DNA of 9,845 bases, taken from the NCBI GenBank assembly GCA_947483345.1, contig CANKNL010000095.1, positions 1 to 9,845 of the forward strand. Direction: 5' to 3'. This DNA comes from Chitinophagaceae bacterium (GTDB taxonomy: Bacteria > Bacteroidota > Bacteroidia > Chitinophagales > Chitinophagaceae). A program made the translations under genes and the position numbers. Shown here piece after piece: positions 1-6,736 of this stretch. Within the stretch, counting starts at the first letter, position 1. Each line of letters starts with the position of its first letter. The notes under the pieces are model-generated. The model was given only the letters and a program-made list of their open reading frames with translations. It was not told the DNA's origin and did no database searches.

Positions 1-309
1 CTGGATAATATGATCCATATCGGCCATGATACCGTTATTGGTAAAAACTGTCTTCTGGCAGCGCAGGTAGGCATTGCCGGTATGGTAACCTTGGAAGATG
101 GTGTTACTTTATGGGGGCAGGTAGGTGTAAATAAAACATTGACCATTGGCGAAAATGCTGTCATTTATGGACAAAGTGGCGTTGGTGGAGATGTAGCCGG
201 AGGCAAAGCCTATTTGGGTTCTCCAATACAGGAAGCCAAATTAAAATCAAGAGAATTGGTATGGGTGAAAAGGATACCGGATTTATGGGAAAAGGTTATG
301 GGTAAATAA
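1..309 (+). CDS. lpxD: LpxD-family UDP-3-O-acyl-glucosamine N-acyltransferase, C-terminal part (5' truncated by window)
   Basis: The reading frame is open from base 1 (phase 0) to a TAA at 307-309, so the gene begins upstream of the window; 102 residues are visible. They show left-handed beta-helix hexapeptide repeats (for example VIGKNCLLAAQVGIAG and TIGENAVIYGQSGVGG) and then a short helical tail (LVWVKRIPDLWEKV), the layout of LpxD C-termini. LpxD adds the second 3-hydroxyacyl chain to UDP-glucosamine during lipid A synthesis in the cytoplasm. The IHIGHD segment (His at visible residue 9) aligns with the catalytic-His motif QIAHN of E. coli LpxD. The second conserved His region (xGH in many LpxD) reads VNK here, so this may be the short LpxD-like paralog that some Bacteroidota carry beside the canonical enzyme. 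The family is secure; canonical enzyme versus paralog is not. It converges on the next gene, with 28 bases between stop codons. Confidence 0.75.
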   Translation: MDNMIHIGHDTVIGKNCLLAAQVGIAGMVTLEDGVTLWGQVGVNKTLTIGENAVIYGQSGVGGDVAGGKAYLGSPIQEAKLKSRELVWVKRIPDLWEKVMGK

Positions 310-337
310 ATTAATCCCGGTCATTTGCTTAATGATT

Positions 338-1900
338 TTACTTTGCTGTTCGGGTTTCAATAGCAATAGAGTTAACTCCATTTACTTTTTGAAAGCGTGT
401 ATATTTAAATACCGTTGCAGTGATCATCATGTTTTCGAAGTTAACAACTACAGGTGCTGGATATAAAATAACCATTTCCATTTTTGTTTTTGCCCTATCC
501 AGAAAGGTCCATTTGAATTTATTTTCCTGCCCGTTTTCAAAATAGATACCGGTATTATCGGCATTAAATGTATAGTTATCGTTATTGAAGTTTATCGTAT
601 TGTTCTGCTCATCTCTTTTATAGTAAACCATATTATTACCGTCAATTATTCTGCTTTCCTGCATTTGCCAGCTATTACCGGTAAGCAATTGGGTAGTTAC
701 ATCAGGTTGCCCTTCTATTGAATTATTCTGTTCACTCATTTTTTCTTTTAGGGGTGTGTTTGCGATAAAAACTGTTTCAACAGTTTCTTTTGTGTCAGTG
801 GTCGTTGCTGTTTCCGTAAAATCATAAGGCAGCATATCTGCTACTTTTTCCCAAGCCCAGTAACCTGTAATAGTCATATCATTTTGTTCATAATAAAATC
901 CATTTTGTTCTATACACAGGACTTCTTCGGGTAAAAAATTAATTACTGAAACCTGAAATTTGGGGAAAGCGTCGGCATTAGCTTCTACATATAAAGATTC
1001 AGGTTCTTCATTTTTATAAATGACAGCCACTGTTTTTTGTATGGGTAAAATGTTTACCGTATTACTGCTGTCCTCTTTTTTGTAATTTACGGCGCCGTAA
1101 AAATCCTTTAACGGAATCGCCAGTTCATTGTTATTGTTATTAACAATGAACTGGATCTCAAAACCTGCTTCCTTTAATTTTTTTTGATGCAGACTGCGCA
1201 TAAAATGAAGGATAGACCCTCTGTAAGACCGTTTACGTGCTTCATTCCATTTTTCAAGTTCAGTATGATTACCTGCTGTCATTTCCTGAAACAACGGATA
1301 ACCGGTGTACAGGCTTACCTGTGTATTGTATTCATGAACAAAAGAATCCAGTTCATACTTAATGGTATATCCCAGCGCGTTATTTACAATTTCAAGTGGC
1401 TGGGTTGCCATAATTTTCAAGCGTTTGGCGCGCCGGTAATAAAAAAATTTAAGTACTTCCTTGTTCTTTATATAACATTGCCTGCTGTTAGCGGTTTTAC
1501 CTATAAAATTCTCAATAAAAAAATCGCCATACTTTTCCAATCCGTCTGCTACTTCTGATGTGGATTTTACCACAAACTCCTCAAGTGCTTTTTCCTTTTT
1601 CCTGATTTCAATGACCATGTCGCTGGTGCCGGTATTGCCTGCTGTAACCCGCCTTGTTTCAGTTTGGTAACCGGTAAAAGTGATGACCATACTATAGCCG
1701 CCAGCTGGCAACTTCAAATGAAAACCACCATCCCAATCAGTGGCGGTACCCATTGTTGTATTTTCTGCAAATACAGAGGCACCCTGTAAAGGTAATTTGG
1801 TGGTTTCATCAATAATTTTTCCGCTGATGATGTAATTGGATTGAGAGAGACATGCTAAGCAAACCGTACAAGACAGTAAAACAGTTAATATTTTTTTCAT
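338..1900 (-). CDS. Exported CarboxypepD_reg-like domain protein with C-terminal lipocalin-like domain
   Basis: 520 residues. Residues 1-20 form a secretion signal with a Lys-Lys start and hydrophobic core; it ends CLACLSQS, so lipidation at Cys17 is possible, but the lipobox is not canonical. Residues 24-100 are a CarboxypepD_reg-like beta-sandwich (SGKIIDETTKLPLQGASVF, then D-x-DGGF, then GYSMVITFTGYQT), common at the N-terminus of Bacteroidota envelope proteins. Residues 120-350 contain the FFIENFIG / CYIKNKEVLKFFY / PLEIVNNALGYTIKYEL block that recurs in Bacteroidota proteins of this architecture and has no assigned biochemical role. Residues 405-505 (LLTGNSWQMQESRI to MITATVFKYTRFQ) resemble a small lipocalin-like beta-barrel domain, after a Thr/Glu-rich linker at 360-400. 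The gene follows the SDR gene on the same strand after 57 bases. Function is unknown; an envelope or periplasmic role is inferred from the signal. Confidence 0.8.
   Translation of the reverse strand: MKKILTVLLSCTVCLACLSQSNYIISGKIIDETTKLPLQGASVFAENTTMGTATDWDGGFHLKLPAGGYSMVITFTGYQTETRRVTAGNTGTSDMVIEIRKKEKALEEFVVKSTSEVADGLEKYGDFFIENFIGKTANSRQCYIKNKEVLKFFYYRRAKRLKIMATQPLEIVNNALGYTIKYELDSFVHEYNTQVSLYTGYPLFQEMTAGNHTELEKWNEARKRSYRGSILHFMRSLHQKKLKEAGFEIQFIVNNNNNELAIPLKDFYGAVNYKKEDSSNTVNILPIQKTVAVIYKNEEPESLYVEANADAFPKFQVSVINFLPEEVLCIEQNGFYYEQNDMTITGYWAWEKVADMLPYDFTETATTTDTKETVETVFIANTPLKEKMSEQNNSIEGQPDVTTQLLTGNSWQMQESRIIDGNNMVYYKRDEQNNTINFNNDNYTFNADNTGIYFENGQENKFKWTFLDRAKTKMEMVILYPAPVVVNFENMMITATVFKYTRFQKVNGVNSIAIETRTAK
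1120..1154. repeat. 14-bp perfect inverted repeat inside a coding region
   Basis: CCAGTTCATTGTTA at 1120-1133 is the exact reverse complement of TAACAATGAACTGG at 1141-1154, with a 7-base loop (TTGTTAT). It lies inside the 338-1900 gene, where it encodes the end of FIV, a run of five Asn (residues 254-258) and Glu-Leu. It can form a strong hairpin in DNA or mRNA. No target-site duplication or transposon signature flanks it, so it is not called a mobile element. Confidence 0.85.
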
Positions 1901-1957
1901 GTGATATTTTTAGGCAATAATTTTTAAAATTACCGAACCCTGAAAAATAAAATTAAA

Positions 1958-2935
1958 TCATTTGCTGTTAAGCTTTTGTTGTATTACCTCACAGGTATAT
2001 GTAATACTGTCTTCTATTTTACGGTATACAAAATCGGGCAAGTATTTCAATAATTTTTGATTATCAAAATTAACTTTTGCCAAAGCTGTTGAAGCTGTTT
2101 CTTTAGTTACCAGTGGATCTTTACCGGTGAAATAACTTTTAACAGCTTCAAGCCGCCAAATTATATTCGCCAGTGCTTTTGTTACTTTTTTATGCGGGGG
2201 TTTTTTCCCAAATGCCTTTGCCATCAAATTAAATACATCTCTATAACTTCTGTTTTCTGCACTAATGATAAACCGTTCTGCAGAAATAGGGCTGTTCATT
2301 AAACTAACCATGGCTTTTACCACATCCCTAACATCCACAAACCCGGTAATACCATCTGCATACCAGGGAAATTCATTATAGACTGTTTTAAAAATTTGAG
2401 ACGACCCCCCATCCCAGTTACCGGGTCCTAAAATAATTACCGGGTTTACCATCACCGCATCTAAGCCCTCTCCAATACCACGCCATACCTGCATTTCGGC
2501 CAGGTATTTACTTTGACCGTAACTGCTGTTACTCGTTTCTTCAGTCCAATTCATCGTTTCATTCACAGCTTCATTTTCCCGTATTCTACCCAATGCGGCC
2601 ACTGAGCTTACATAAACCATTTTTTTAACGCCGGCATCCAATGCCGCATTAACCACATTGGCCGTACCCTCTATATTTATTTTATACATCTCCTGCTTAC
2701 GCTTAGGATTAAACGTAACGAGGGCAGCACAATGATATACCTGCTCCACGCCAACCATGGCGTCTTCTAATGCCATCACATCCAGAATATTACATTGCAC
2801 GAGCTCAAGCCCGGCTGAATTAATATGATTAAAGGGTGTTTTATTATAAATGGCCCTTACCTGTTTACCAGCATTAAGTAACTGGGTAATTAATTCTGTT
2901 CCCACTAAACCAGCTCCACCGGTAACTAAAATCAT
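1958..2935 (-). CDS. NAD(P)-dependent epimerase/dehydratase, extended SDR family
   Basis: 325 residues, a normal length for extended short-chain dehydrogenases. The N-terminal Rossmann motif TGGAGLVG (residues 5-12) binds NAD(P). YHCAALVTF follows at 67-75 and YVSS at 108-111. The catalytic pair Tyr139 and Lys143 sits in SYGQSKYLAE, and NPVIILGPG at 164-172 is the usual substrate-side motif. The overall pattern resembles the 3-beta-hydroxysteroid dehydrogenase / dihydroflavonol reductase-like branch, but the substrate cannot be read from sequence. The enzyme should be cytosolic. Its start lies 13 bases after the stop of the 3-hydroxyacyl-CoA dehydrogenase gene on the same strand, so the two are probably co-transcribed. 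No hairpin terminator lies between them. Catalytic residues are intact. Confidence 0.88.
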   Translation of the reverse strand: MILVTGGAGLVGTELITQLLNAGKQVRAIYNKTPFNHINSAGLELVQCNILDVMALEDAMVGVEQVYHCAALVTFNPKRKQEMYKINIEGTANVVNAALDAGVKKMVYVSSVAALGRIRENEAVNETMNWTEETSNSSYGQSKYLAEMQVWRGIGEGLDAVMVNPVIILGPGNWDGGSSQIFKTVYNEFPWYADGITGFVDVRDVVKAMVSLMNSPISAERFIISAENRSYRDVFNLMAKAFGKKPPHKKVTKALANIIWRLEAVKSYFTGKDPLVTKETASTALAKVNFDNQKLLKYLPDFVYRKIEDSITYTCEVIQQKLNSK

Positions 2936-2948
2936 GATTAAATATTAA

Positions 2949-3800
2949 TTAGTAATTATAGAATCCCTTTTTTGTTTTTTTACCCAGCTCTCCCTTTTCT
3001 ACTTTTTCAATTTGCCATGTTGCGGGTTTAAAACGTACTGCCTGATTGCAGGCCTCATATAAAGATTGAGATACCGCCAGGTTTACATCATTACCAATTA
3101 AATCCATTAGCCTAAATGGTCCCATCCTAAAGCCACTGGCTTCCATTATATCATCTACATTTTCAATAGTAGCAATGCCCTGTTCCACCAGCTTCATCGC
3201 TTCCAGATAATAATGCCTGGCCACCCGGTTTACTATAAAACCTGGTACATCCTTACATATAACCGGCGTTTTTTTTAATTGCAGGCAAAGCTCATAAACC
3301 TTTTCTACCACTGCTTCTGAAGTTTGGTCTCCTTTTACCACTTCAACCAATTTCATAATGGGTGCCGGATTAAAGAAATGCATGCCCACCACTCTTTGGG
3401 GCTGTTGCACCCCCGCCTGGATTTGGGAAACCGATAATGATGAGGTGTTAGTTGCGAAAATCATTTCTGAATGGTTTATTTCGGCTAACTGATTAAAGAT
3501 GGCAACCTTAGCCTCTACTTTTTCAACAATAGCTTCAATAATAATATCTGCCAGGCAATCATTAATATCCGTAATAAATTTAATGCGCTGAAAGATGACA
3601 TCTTTTTCTACAGCTGTCATTTTTTCTTTATTCACCAAAGACTGCAGATTATTTTGAATGGCCGTTTTAGCCTTTTCCAAAACGACTGCATTGATATCAA
3701 ATAATATACTGTGAAAACCGCTTTGGGCTACTGTTTGGGCTATCCCGCTTCCCATGGTGCCTGCACCAATAACACAAATGGTATTGATTGTTGTGGTCAT
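2949..3800 (-). CDS. hbd: 3-hydroxybutyryl-CoA (3-hydroxyacyl-CoA) dehydrogenase
   Basis: 283 residues, the usual length of a stand-alone Hbd/PaaH-type enzyme. It oxidises (S)-3-hydroxyacyl-CoA to 3-ketoacyl-CoA with NAD+, or runs in reverse, in beta-oxidation or butyrate-type metabolism. The NAD-binding motif GAGTMG is at residues 12-17. The expected catalytic set is present with correct spacing relative to the human enzyme: Ser120 in TNTSS, His141 in GMHFFNP, Glu153 in LVEVV and Asn191 in FIVNRV. The C-terminal dimerisation/substrate domain (about 185-283) ends in the family-typical GKKTKKGFYNY. It is the first gene of a probable two-gene unit with the downstream SDR. No thiolase or enoyl-CoA hydratase lies nearby, so the pathway direction is open. 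The 120-base upstream gap to pheS shows no clear -7 element. Confidence 0.92.
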   Translation of the reverse strand: MTTTINTICVIGAGTMGSGIAQTVAQSGFHSILFDINAVVLEKAKTAIQNNLQSLVNKEKMTAVEKDVIFQRIKFITDINDCLADIIIEAIVEKVEAKVAIFNQLAEINHSEMIFATNTSSLSVSQIQAGVQQPQRVVGMHFFNPAPIMKLVEVVKGDQTSEAVVEKVYELCLQLKKTPVICKDVPGFIVNRVARHYYLEAMKLVEQGIATIENVDDIMEASGFRMGPFRLMDLIGNDVNLAVSQSLYEACNQAVRFKPATWQIEKVEKGELGKKTKKGFYNY

Positions 3801-3920
3801 TGTATTTTTTACTGAATAAAAAACTGATCTTAGAAACGGGTTTATTGCTGCTTTTTAGTGCGTGCAAAAAAAATCAGGATTACAGCCATGTGTTACTGAA
3901 AATTATTTGTATAAAAATAA

Positions 3921-4958
3921 TTATACGGCACCGGTAAACTGTTTCAAAAAACGCACATCATTTTCACTAAAAAGACGTAAATCCTTAATTTGGTATTTAA
4001 GCATAGTAATTCTTTCAATGCCCATTCCAAAAGCAAACCCGGTGTATTTATTGCTATCTATGCCGCAATTGTCGAGCACATTGGGATGTACCATTCCACA
4101 ACCCAATATCTCTACCCAACCGGTTTTTTTACACACATTACAACCCTCGCCATCGCAAATCAGGCAGCTGATATCCATTTCGGCACTGGGTTCGGTAAAT
4201 GGAAAATAACTGGGGCGAAAACGCACTTTAAAATCTTTCCCAAACATTTCCTGCACAAAGAAATAAAGTGTTTGTTTAAGATCGGCAAAAGACACATTTT
4301 CGGCAATATATAAGCCCTCAACCTGGTGAAAAAAACAATGTGCCCGGGCACTGATGGTTTCGTTTCGGTATACACGGCCCGGGCAAATAATGCGAATGGG
4401 CAATTTACCTTTTTGCATTTCGCGTACCTGAACACTGGACGTGTGGGTACGTAATAACCAATCGGGATTTTGAGATATGTAAAACGTATCCTGCATATCA
4501 CGTGCAGGATGATTTTCGGGTAAATTTAGTGCTGTAAAATTGTGAAAGTCATCTTCAATCTCGGGCCCTTCGGCTACTGCAAAGCCAAGTCGTTTAAAAA
4601 TGGAAATCATTTTATTTTTAACCAGACTGATTGGATGGCGGCTGCCTAATGGCATGGGATCGCCGGGTAAGCTCAGATCAATTGAATGAGTTGCCTGTTG
4701 CGCGCCAGCAGTATGCTGTGCATTATTTGTAGCGGCTTTTAATGCTTCAAACCTGGCTTCAGCAAAAAGTTTAAATTCATTCAACAATTGTCCGGCTTGC
4801 TTTTTATTTTCAGCAGCTACATTTTTCATTTCGCCCATAACCGCTTTTACCAGTCCTTTGGTACCTAAATATTTGATGCGAAAAACCTCTGCATCACTTT
4901 CGGCGAATGCGCTAATTTCTGCTTTGTGTGTTTCAATTTGTTTAACCAGATTTTCCAT
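3921..4958 (-). CDS. pheS: Phenylalanine--tRNA ligase alpha subunit
   Basis: 345 residues from the chosen start. This is the catalytic subunit of the alpha2-beta2 enzyme that charges tRNA-Phe. An N-terminal coiled-coil arm (about 1-85) precedes the class II catalytic domain. Motif 2 is CPGRVYRNETISARAHCFFHQ (192-212) and motif 3 is GFAFGMGIERITML (307-320). EPSAEMD and LGCGMVHPNVL are further family signatures. Residues 265-276 hold a CxxC-x4-CxxC insert (CLICDGEGCNVC) that looks like a small metal site and that I associate with Bacteroidota PheS. The frame is open 14 codons further upstream (to 5000), but MENLVKQIE at 4958 matches family N-termini, and a -7 promoter element lies immediately upstream of it, inside the would-be extension. 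No pheT is visible nearby, so the two subunits are apparently encoded apart. Confidence 0.96.
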   Translation of the reverse strand: MENLVKQIETHKAEISAFAESDAEVFRIKYLGTKGLVKAVMGEMKNVAAENKKQAGQLLNEFKLFAEARFEALKAATNNAQHTAGAQQATHSIDLSLPGDPMPLGSRHPISLVKNKMISIFKRLGFAVAEGPEIEDDFHNFTALNLPENHPARDMQDTFYISQNPDWLLRTHTSSVQVREMQKGKLPIRIICPGRVYRNETISARAHCFFHQVEGLYIAENVSFADLKQTLYFFVQEMFGKDFKVRFRPSYFPFTEPSAEMDISCLICDGEGCNVCKKTGWVEILGCGMVHPNVLDNCGIDSNKYTGFAFGMGIERITMLKYQIKDLRLFSENDVRFLKQFTGAV

Positions 4959-4962
4959 GCAG

Positions 4963-4970
4963 CAAAGATA
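4963..4970 (-). promoter_or_regulatory. Bacteroidota -7 promoter element of pheS
   Basis: Read on the minus strand this is TATCTTTG, an exact match to the Bacteroidota sigma-ABfr -7 consensus TAnnTTTG. Only four bases (CTGC) separate it from the pheS ATG, so transcription would begin at or next to the start codon and the mRNA would be leaderless or nearly so. The -33 element is not obvious: a TTTG at 4998-5001 is 27 bases upstream, longer than the usual spacing of about 19-21. Confidence 0.6.
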
Positions 4971-5051
4971 AGGAAGTTGGGAATTAAGGATTAAATCCAA
5001 AGCAGAAATCAGTTTTAGGCTATACCGATTATTTAACAGCCCTCATTTTGT

Positions 5052-5410
5052 ATGCCGGGTAGAAATATATGGCGAACCACATTGATCACGTGTACAGATA
5101 TCAAATCATCAACAGTTACAACAGATTTTCTTTTTACAAATGGGTTTACCGCCATTGGCAGGGATTTAGAATGGCATTATGACCATCAGTTTACACTATG
5201 CTCTACAAGTGATGAGATGAGGCACCAGGCAAACAGTATGTTTGTTAATGCAAAAAACAAAACCCCAGATCACCTGGTGTTGCTTGCACACGATCAGGTA
5301 TATGATGACCCTACAGATTCTGCTGAACTGCATCAGTTTATCACCAAATTAAAGCAACAAATGAATATAATTATGAAACCATTAGCAGGTATCCAGGATT
5401 AAAAAATTAA
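5052..5410 (+). pseudogene. Polysaccharide deacetylase (CE4/NodB family), decayed C-terminal remnant
   Basis: The open frame 5052-5402 (116 codons) matches only the last third of a bacterial polysaccharide deacetylase, a metal-dependent enzyme that removes acetyl groups from GlcNAc polymers. MPGRNIWR corresponds to motif 3, GRDLEWHYD to motif 4 (usually GWDLEW, so Trp is replaced by Arg) and HLVLLAHD to motif 5. Motifs 1 and 2, with the catalytic Asp and metal ligands, are absent; the space upstream is taken by the pheS promoter and gene on the opposite strand. The nominal C-terminus is wrong for the family, but a different frame from 5360 reads NEYNYETISRYPGLKN and stops at 5408-5410. That is the expected family ending and points to a one-base indel near 5355-5360, in an A-rich stretch. 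A stop codon (5034-5036) lies in frame just upstream. Non-functional as a deacetylase; the family assignment comes from motif recognition. Confidence 0.75.
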
Positions 5411-5434
5411 CGATTCCCATTTACAGAAAAGCCT

Positions 5435-5442
5435 TAATTTTA
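5435..5442 (+). promoter_or_regulatory. Possible -7-like element upstream of the Bax inhibitor-like gene
   Basis: TAATTTTA matches the Bacteroidota -7 consensus TAnnTTTG except at the last base, and lies 12 bases before the ATG at 5455. No convincing -33 element sits at the right distance. This is a tentative call. Confidence 0.3.
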
Positions 5443-5454
5443 GCTTCTAAATAT

Positions 5455-6225
5455 ATGACTATGGATTTATTTAAATCGGGTAATCCTACATTATCTGAAA
5501 AAAGATTTAAGGATACGGTACTGGATGAGATTGTTATGCATGACAATGCCATGACCGTGAACGGCACTTTACAAAAATTTGGATTTTTATTTTTAATGTT
5601 GATGGGTACTGCATTTTATGCCTGGAAAGAATTTTCTGAAGGTGGCAGCAATACACAAACCTTTATTTATGTTGGGGCTTTTGGCGGATTGGGCGTAGCC
5701 ATTCTGATGATGTTTAAAAAAGAATGGGCACCTTACCTGGCTCCTGCGTATGCCTTGCTGGAAGGCTTATTTGTTGGCGCTATTTCGGCCTATTACAACA
5801 GCGCCTTTGCAGACATCGCTCCCGGAATAGTTGTGAATGCTGTTGGTTTAACTTTTGGAACCGCCATTGCCATGTACCTGTTGTACAGCTTTAAAATCAT
5901 AAAAGCAACAGCCAAGTTTAAAGCCATTATCATTACTGCAACTGCGGGCATTGCCATCTTTTACCTGATTGCCATTGCACTTGGCTTCTTTGGTATTCAA
6001 ATCCCTTTTTTACATGAAGGCAGTGCTATAGGAATTGGGTTTTCTGTTTTTGTTGTAGCCTTGGCTGCACTCAATTTAATTTTAGATTTTGATATGATTG
6101 AAAATGGCGCAGCATTGGGTGCCCCCAAATACATGGAGTGGTACGGGGCCTTTGGTTTATTGGTAACTATCGTTTGGTTATACCTGGAAATACTCAGATT
6201 ATTATCGAAGATCAGTAAGAAATAA
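5455..6225 (+). CDS. Bax inhibitor-1/YccA family integral membrane protein
   Basis: 256 residues. A short cytosolic N-terminus with the family-typical SGNPTLSEKRF precedes seven predicted membrane segments at about 42-58, 69-87, 92-112, 122-144, 155-180, 190-212 and 228-250. The segment near 207-216 (NLILDFDMIE) carries the conserved acidic residues Asp211 and Asp213, and GAPKYMEWYGAFGLLVTIVW is the characteristic last-helix region. Bacterial relatives such as BsYetJ are pH-sensitive calcium-leak channels, but the role of this subgroup (BaxI_1-like) is not established. Start: ATG 5455 or the ATG two codons later (5461) are both possible; neither has a strong Shine-Dalgarno sequence, as is usual in this phylum. 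The gene ends at a strong bidirectional terminator. Confidence 0.9.
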   Translation: MTMDLFKSGNPTLSEKRFKDTVLDEIVMHDNAMTVNGTLQKFGFLFLMLMGTAFYAWKEFSEGGSNTQTFIYVGAFGGLGVAILMMFKKEWAPYLAPAYALLEGLFVGAISAYYNSAFADIAPGIVVNAVGLTFGTAIAMYLLYSFKIIKATAKFKAIIITATAGIAIFYLIAIALGFFGIQIPFLHEGSAIGIGFSVFVVALAALNLILDFDMIENGAALGAPKYMEWYGAFGLLVTIVWLYLEILRLLSKISKK

Positions 6226-6237
6226 GAGGAACATATT

Positions 6238-6278
6238 AAAAAACTGCCGTACTATCAATATTGGTACGGCAGTTTTTT
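6238..6278. terminator. Bidirectional intrinsic terminator between convergent genes
   Basis: AAAAAACTGCCGTAC (6238-6252) and GTACGGCAGTTTTTT (6264-6278) form a perfect 15-bp stem around an 11-base loop. The A-run and T-run flanks give a U-tract after the GC-rich stem on both strands, so it should stop transcription from the Bax inhibitor-like gene (+) and from the ars operon (-). The arsC stop codon (6277-6279) overlaps its right edge. Confidence 0.95.
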
Positions 6279-6675
6279 ATTTTAGTGCTTTAATCAATGC
6301 TTTTACTTTATCTGCAATAAGATCTCTTACTTCATTAAACTGTTCTGGTTCCATATTTTTAGGATCAGGTATCTGCCAGTCGACAAATTTTTTGGCCGGC
6401 ATCCAGGGACAGGCATCGCCGCAACCCATTGTTACCACTGCATCAAAAGGCGCAAATGCCTTTACTTGATCCAGACTTTTGCTATCGTGTTTGCTTAAGT
6501 CGTAACCCAATTCTTTCATCGCTGCAATGGCTTTTGGATTAACGATACCGCTGGGTTTACTGCCGGCACTAAATGCTTCAATATGTTTGCCGCCAAGTAA
6601 TTTGGCAAATGCCTGGCTCATTTGAGAACGGTTGCTGTTTTCAATACAGACAAAAAGTAGTTTTTTAATTTGCAT
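6277..6675 (-). CDS. arsC: Arsenate reductase, low-molecular-weight PTP type (ArsC)
   Basis: 132 residues. The enzyme reduces arsenate to arsenite in the cytosol. The phosphatase-type anion loop C-x5-R is CIENSNR (Cys10 to Arg16) followed by Ser17, and the catalytic Asp is in QIPDP (Asp104). Two more cysteines, Cys85 and Cys89, lie in TMGCGDACPWMP. In the thioredoxin-coupled S. aureus enzyme the relay is Cys10-Cys82-Cys89; here the spacing is C-x3-C, the GCGDACP form known from other ArsC branches. The residue matching S. aureus Cys15 is Asn. Which reductant recharges the enzyme cannot be told from sequence. It is the last gene of arsR-arsM-arsC, 61 bases after arsM, and ends in the bidirectional terminator. 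Its product, arsenite, would be the substrate of the neighbouring ArsM. Confidence 0.93.
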   Translation of the reverse strand: MQIKKLLFVCIENSNRSQMSQAFAKLLGGKHIEAFSAGSKPSGIVNPKAIAAMKELGYDLSKHDSKSLDQVKAFAPFDAVVTMGCGDACPWMPAKKFVDWQIPDPKNMEPEQFNEVRDLIADKVKALIKALK

Positions 6676-6736
6676 TTTTTTAAGAGCGGTTTATCTGTGT
6701 TATACCCACTTATAAATAAAATAATGTCGATTTTTT

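Noticed and set aside
321..335. TCATT-TGCTT-AATGA hairpin between the convergent lpxD-like and 338-1900 genes
   Set aside because: Five weak pairs; not enough to call a terminator.
1184..1558. 124-residue plus-strand open frame inside the 338-1900 gene
   Set aside because: Antisense shadow with no coherent domain; the minus-strand protein has a signal peptide and recognisable domains.
1918..1932. 15-base palindrome TAATTTT-T-AAAATTA upstream of the 338-1900 gene
   Set aside because: Pure A/T sequence in an AT-rich gap; no second copy or promoter alignment supports an operator.
3901..3922. AATTATTT / AAATAATT hairpin at the pheS stop as a terminator
   Set aside because: The 8-bp stem is entirely A/T and no T-run follows, so it is too weak to call; such repeats are expected in AT-rich gaps.
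4160..4501. Open frame on the minus strand overlapping pheS in another frame
   Set aside because: pheS motifs 2 and 3 are read in the main frame across this stretch; the alternative has no family resemblance.
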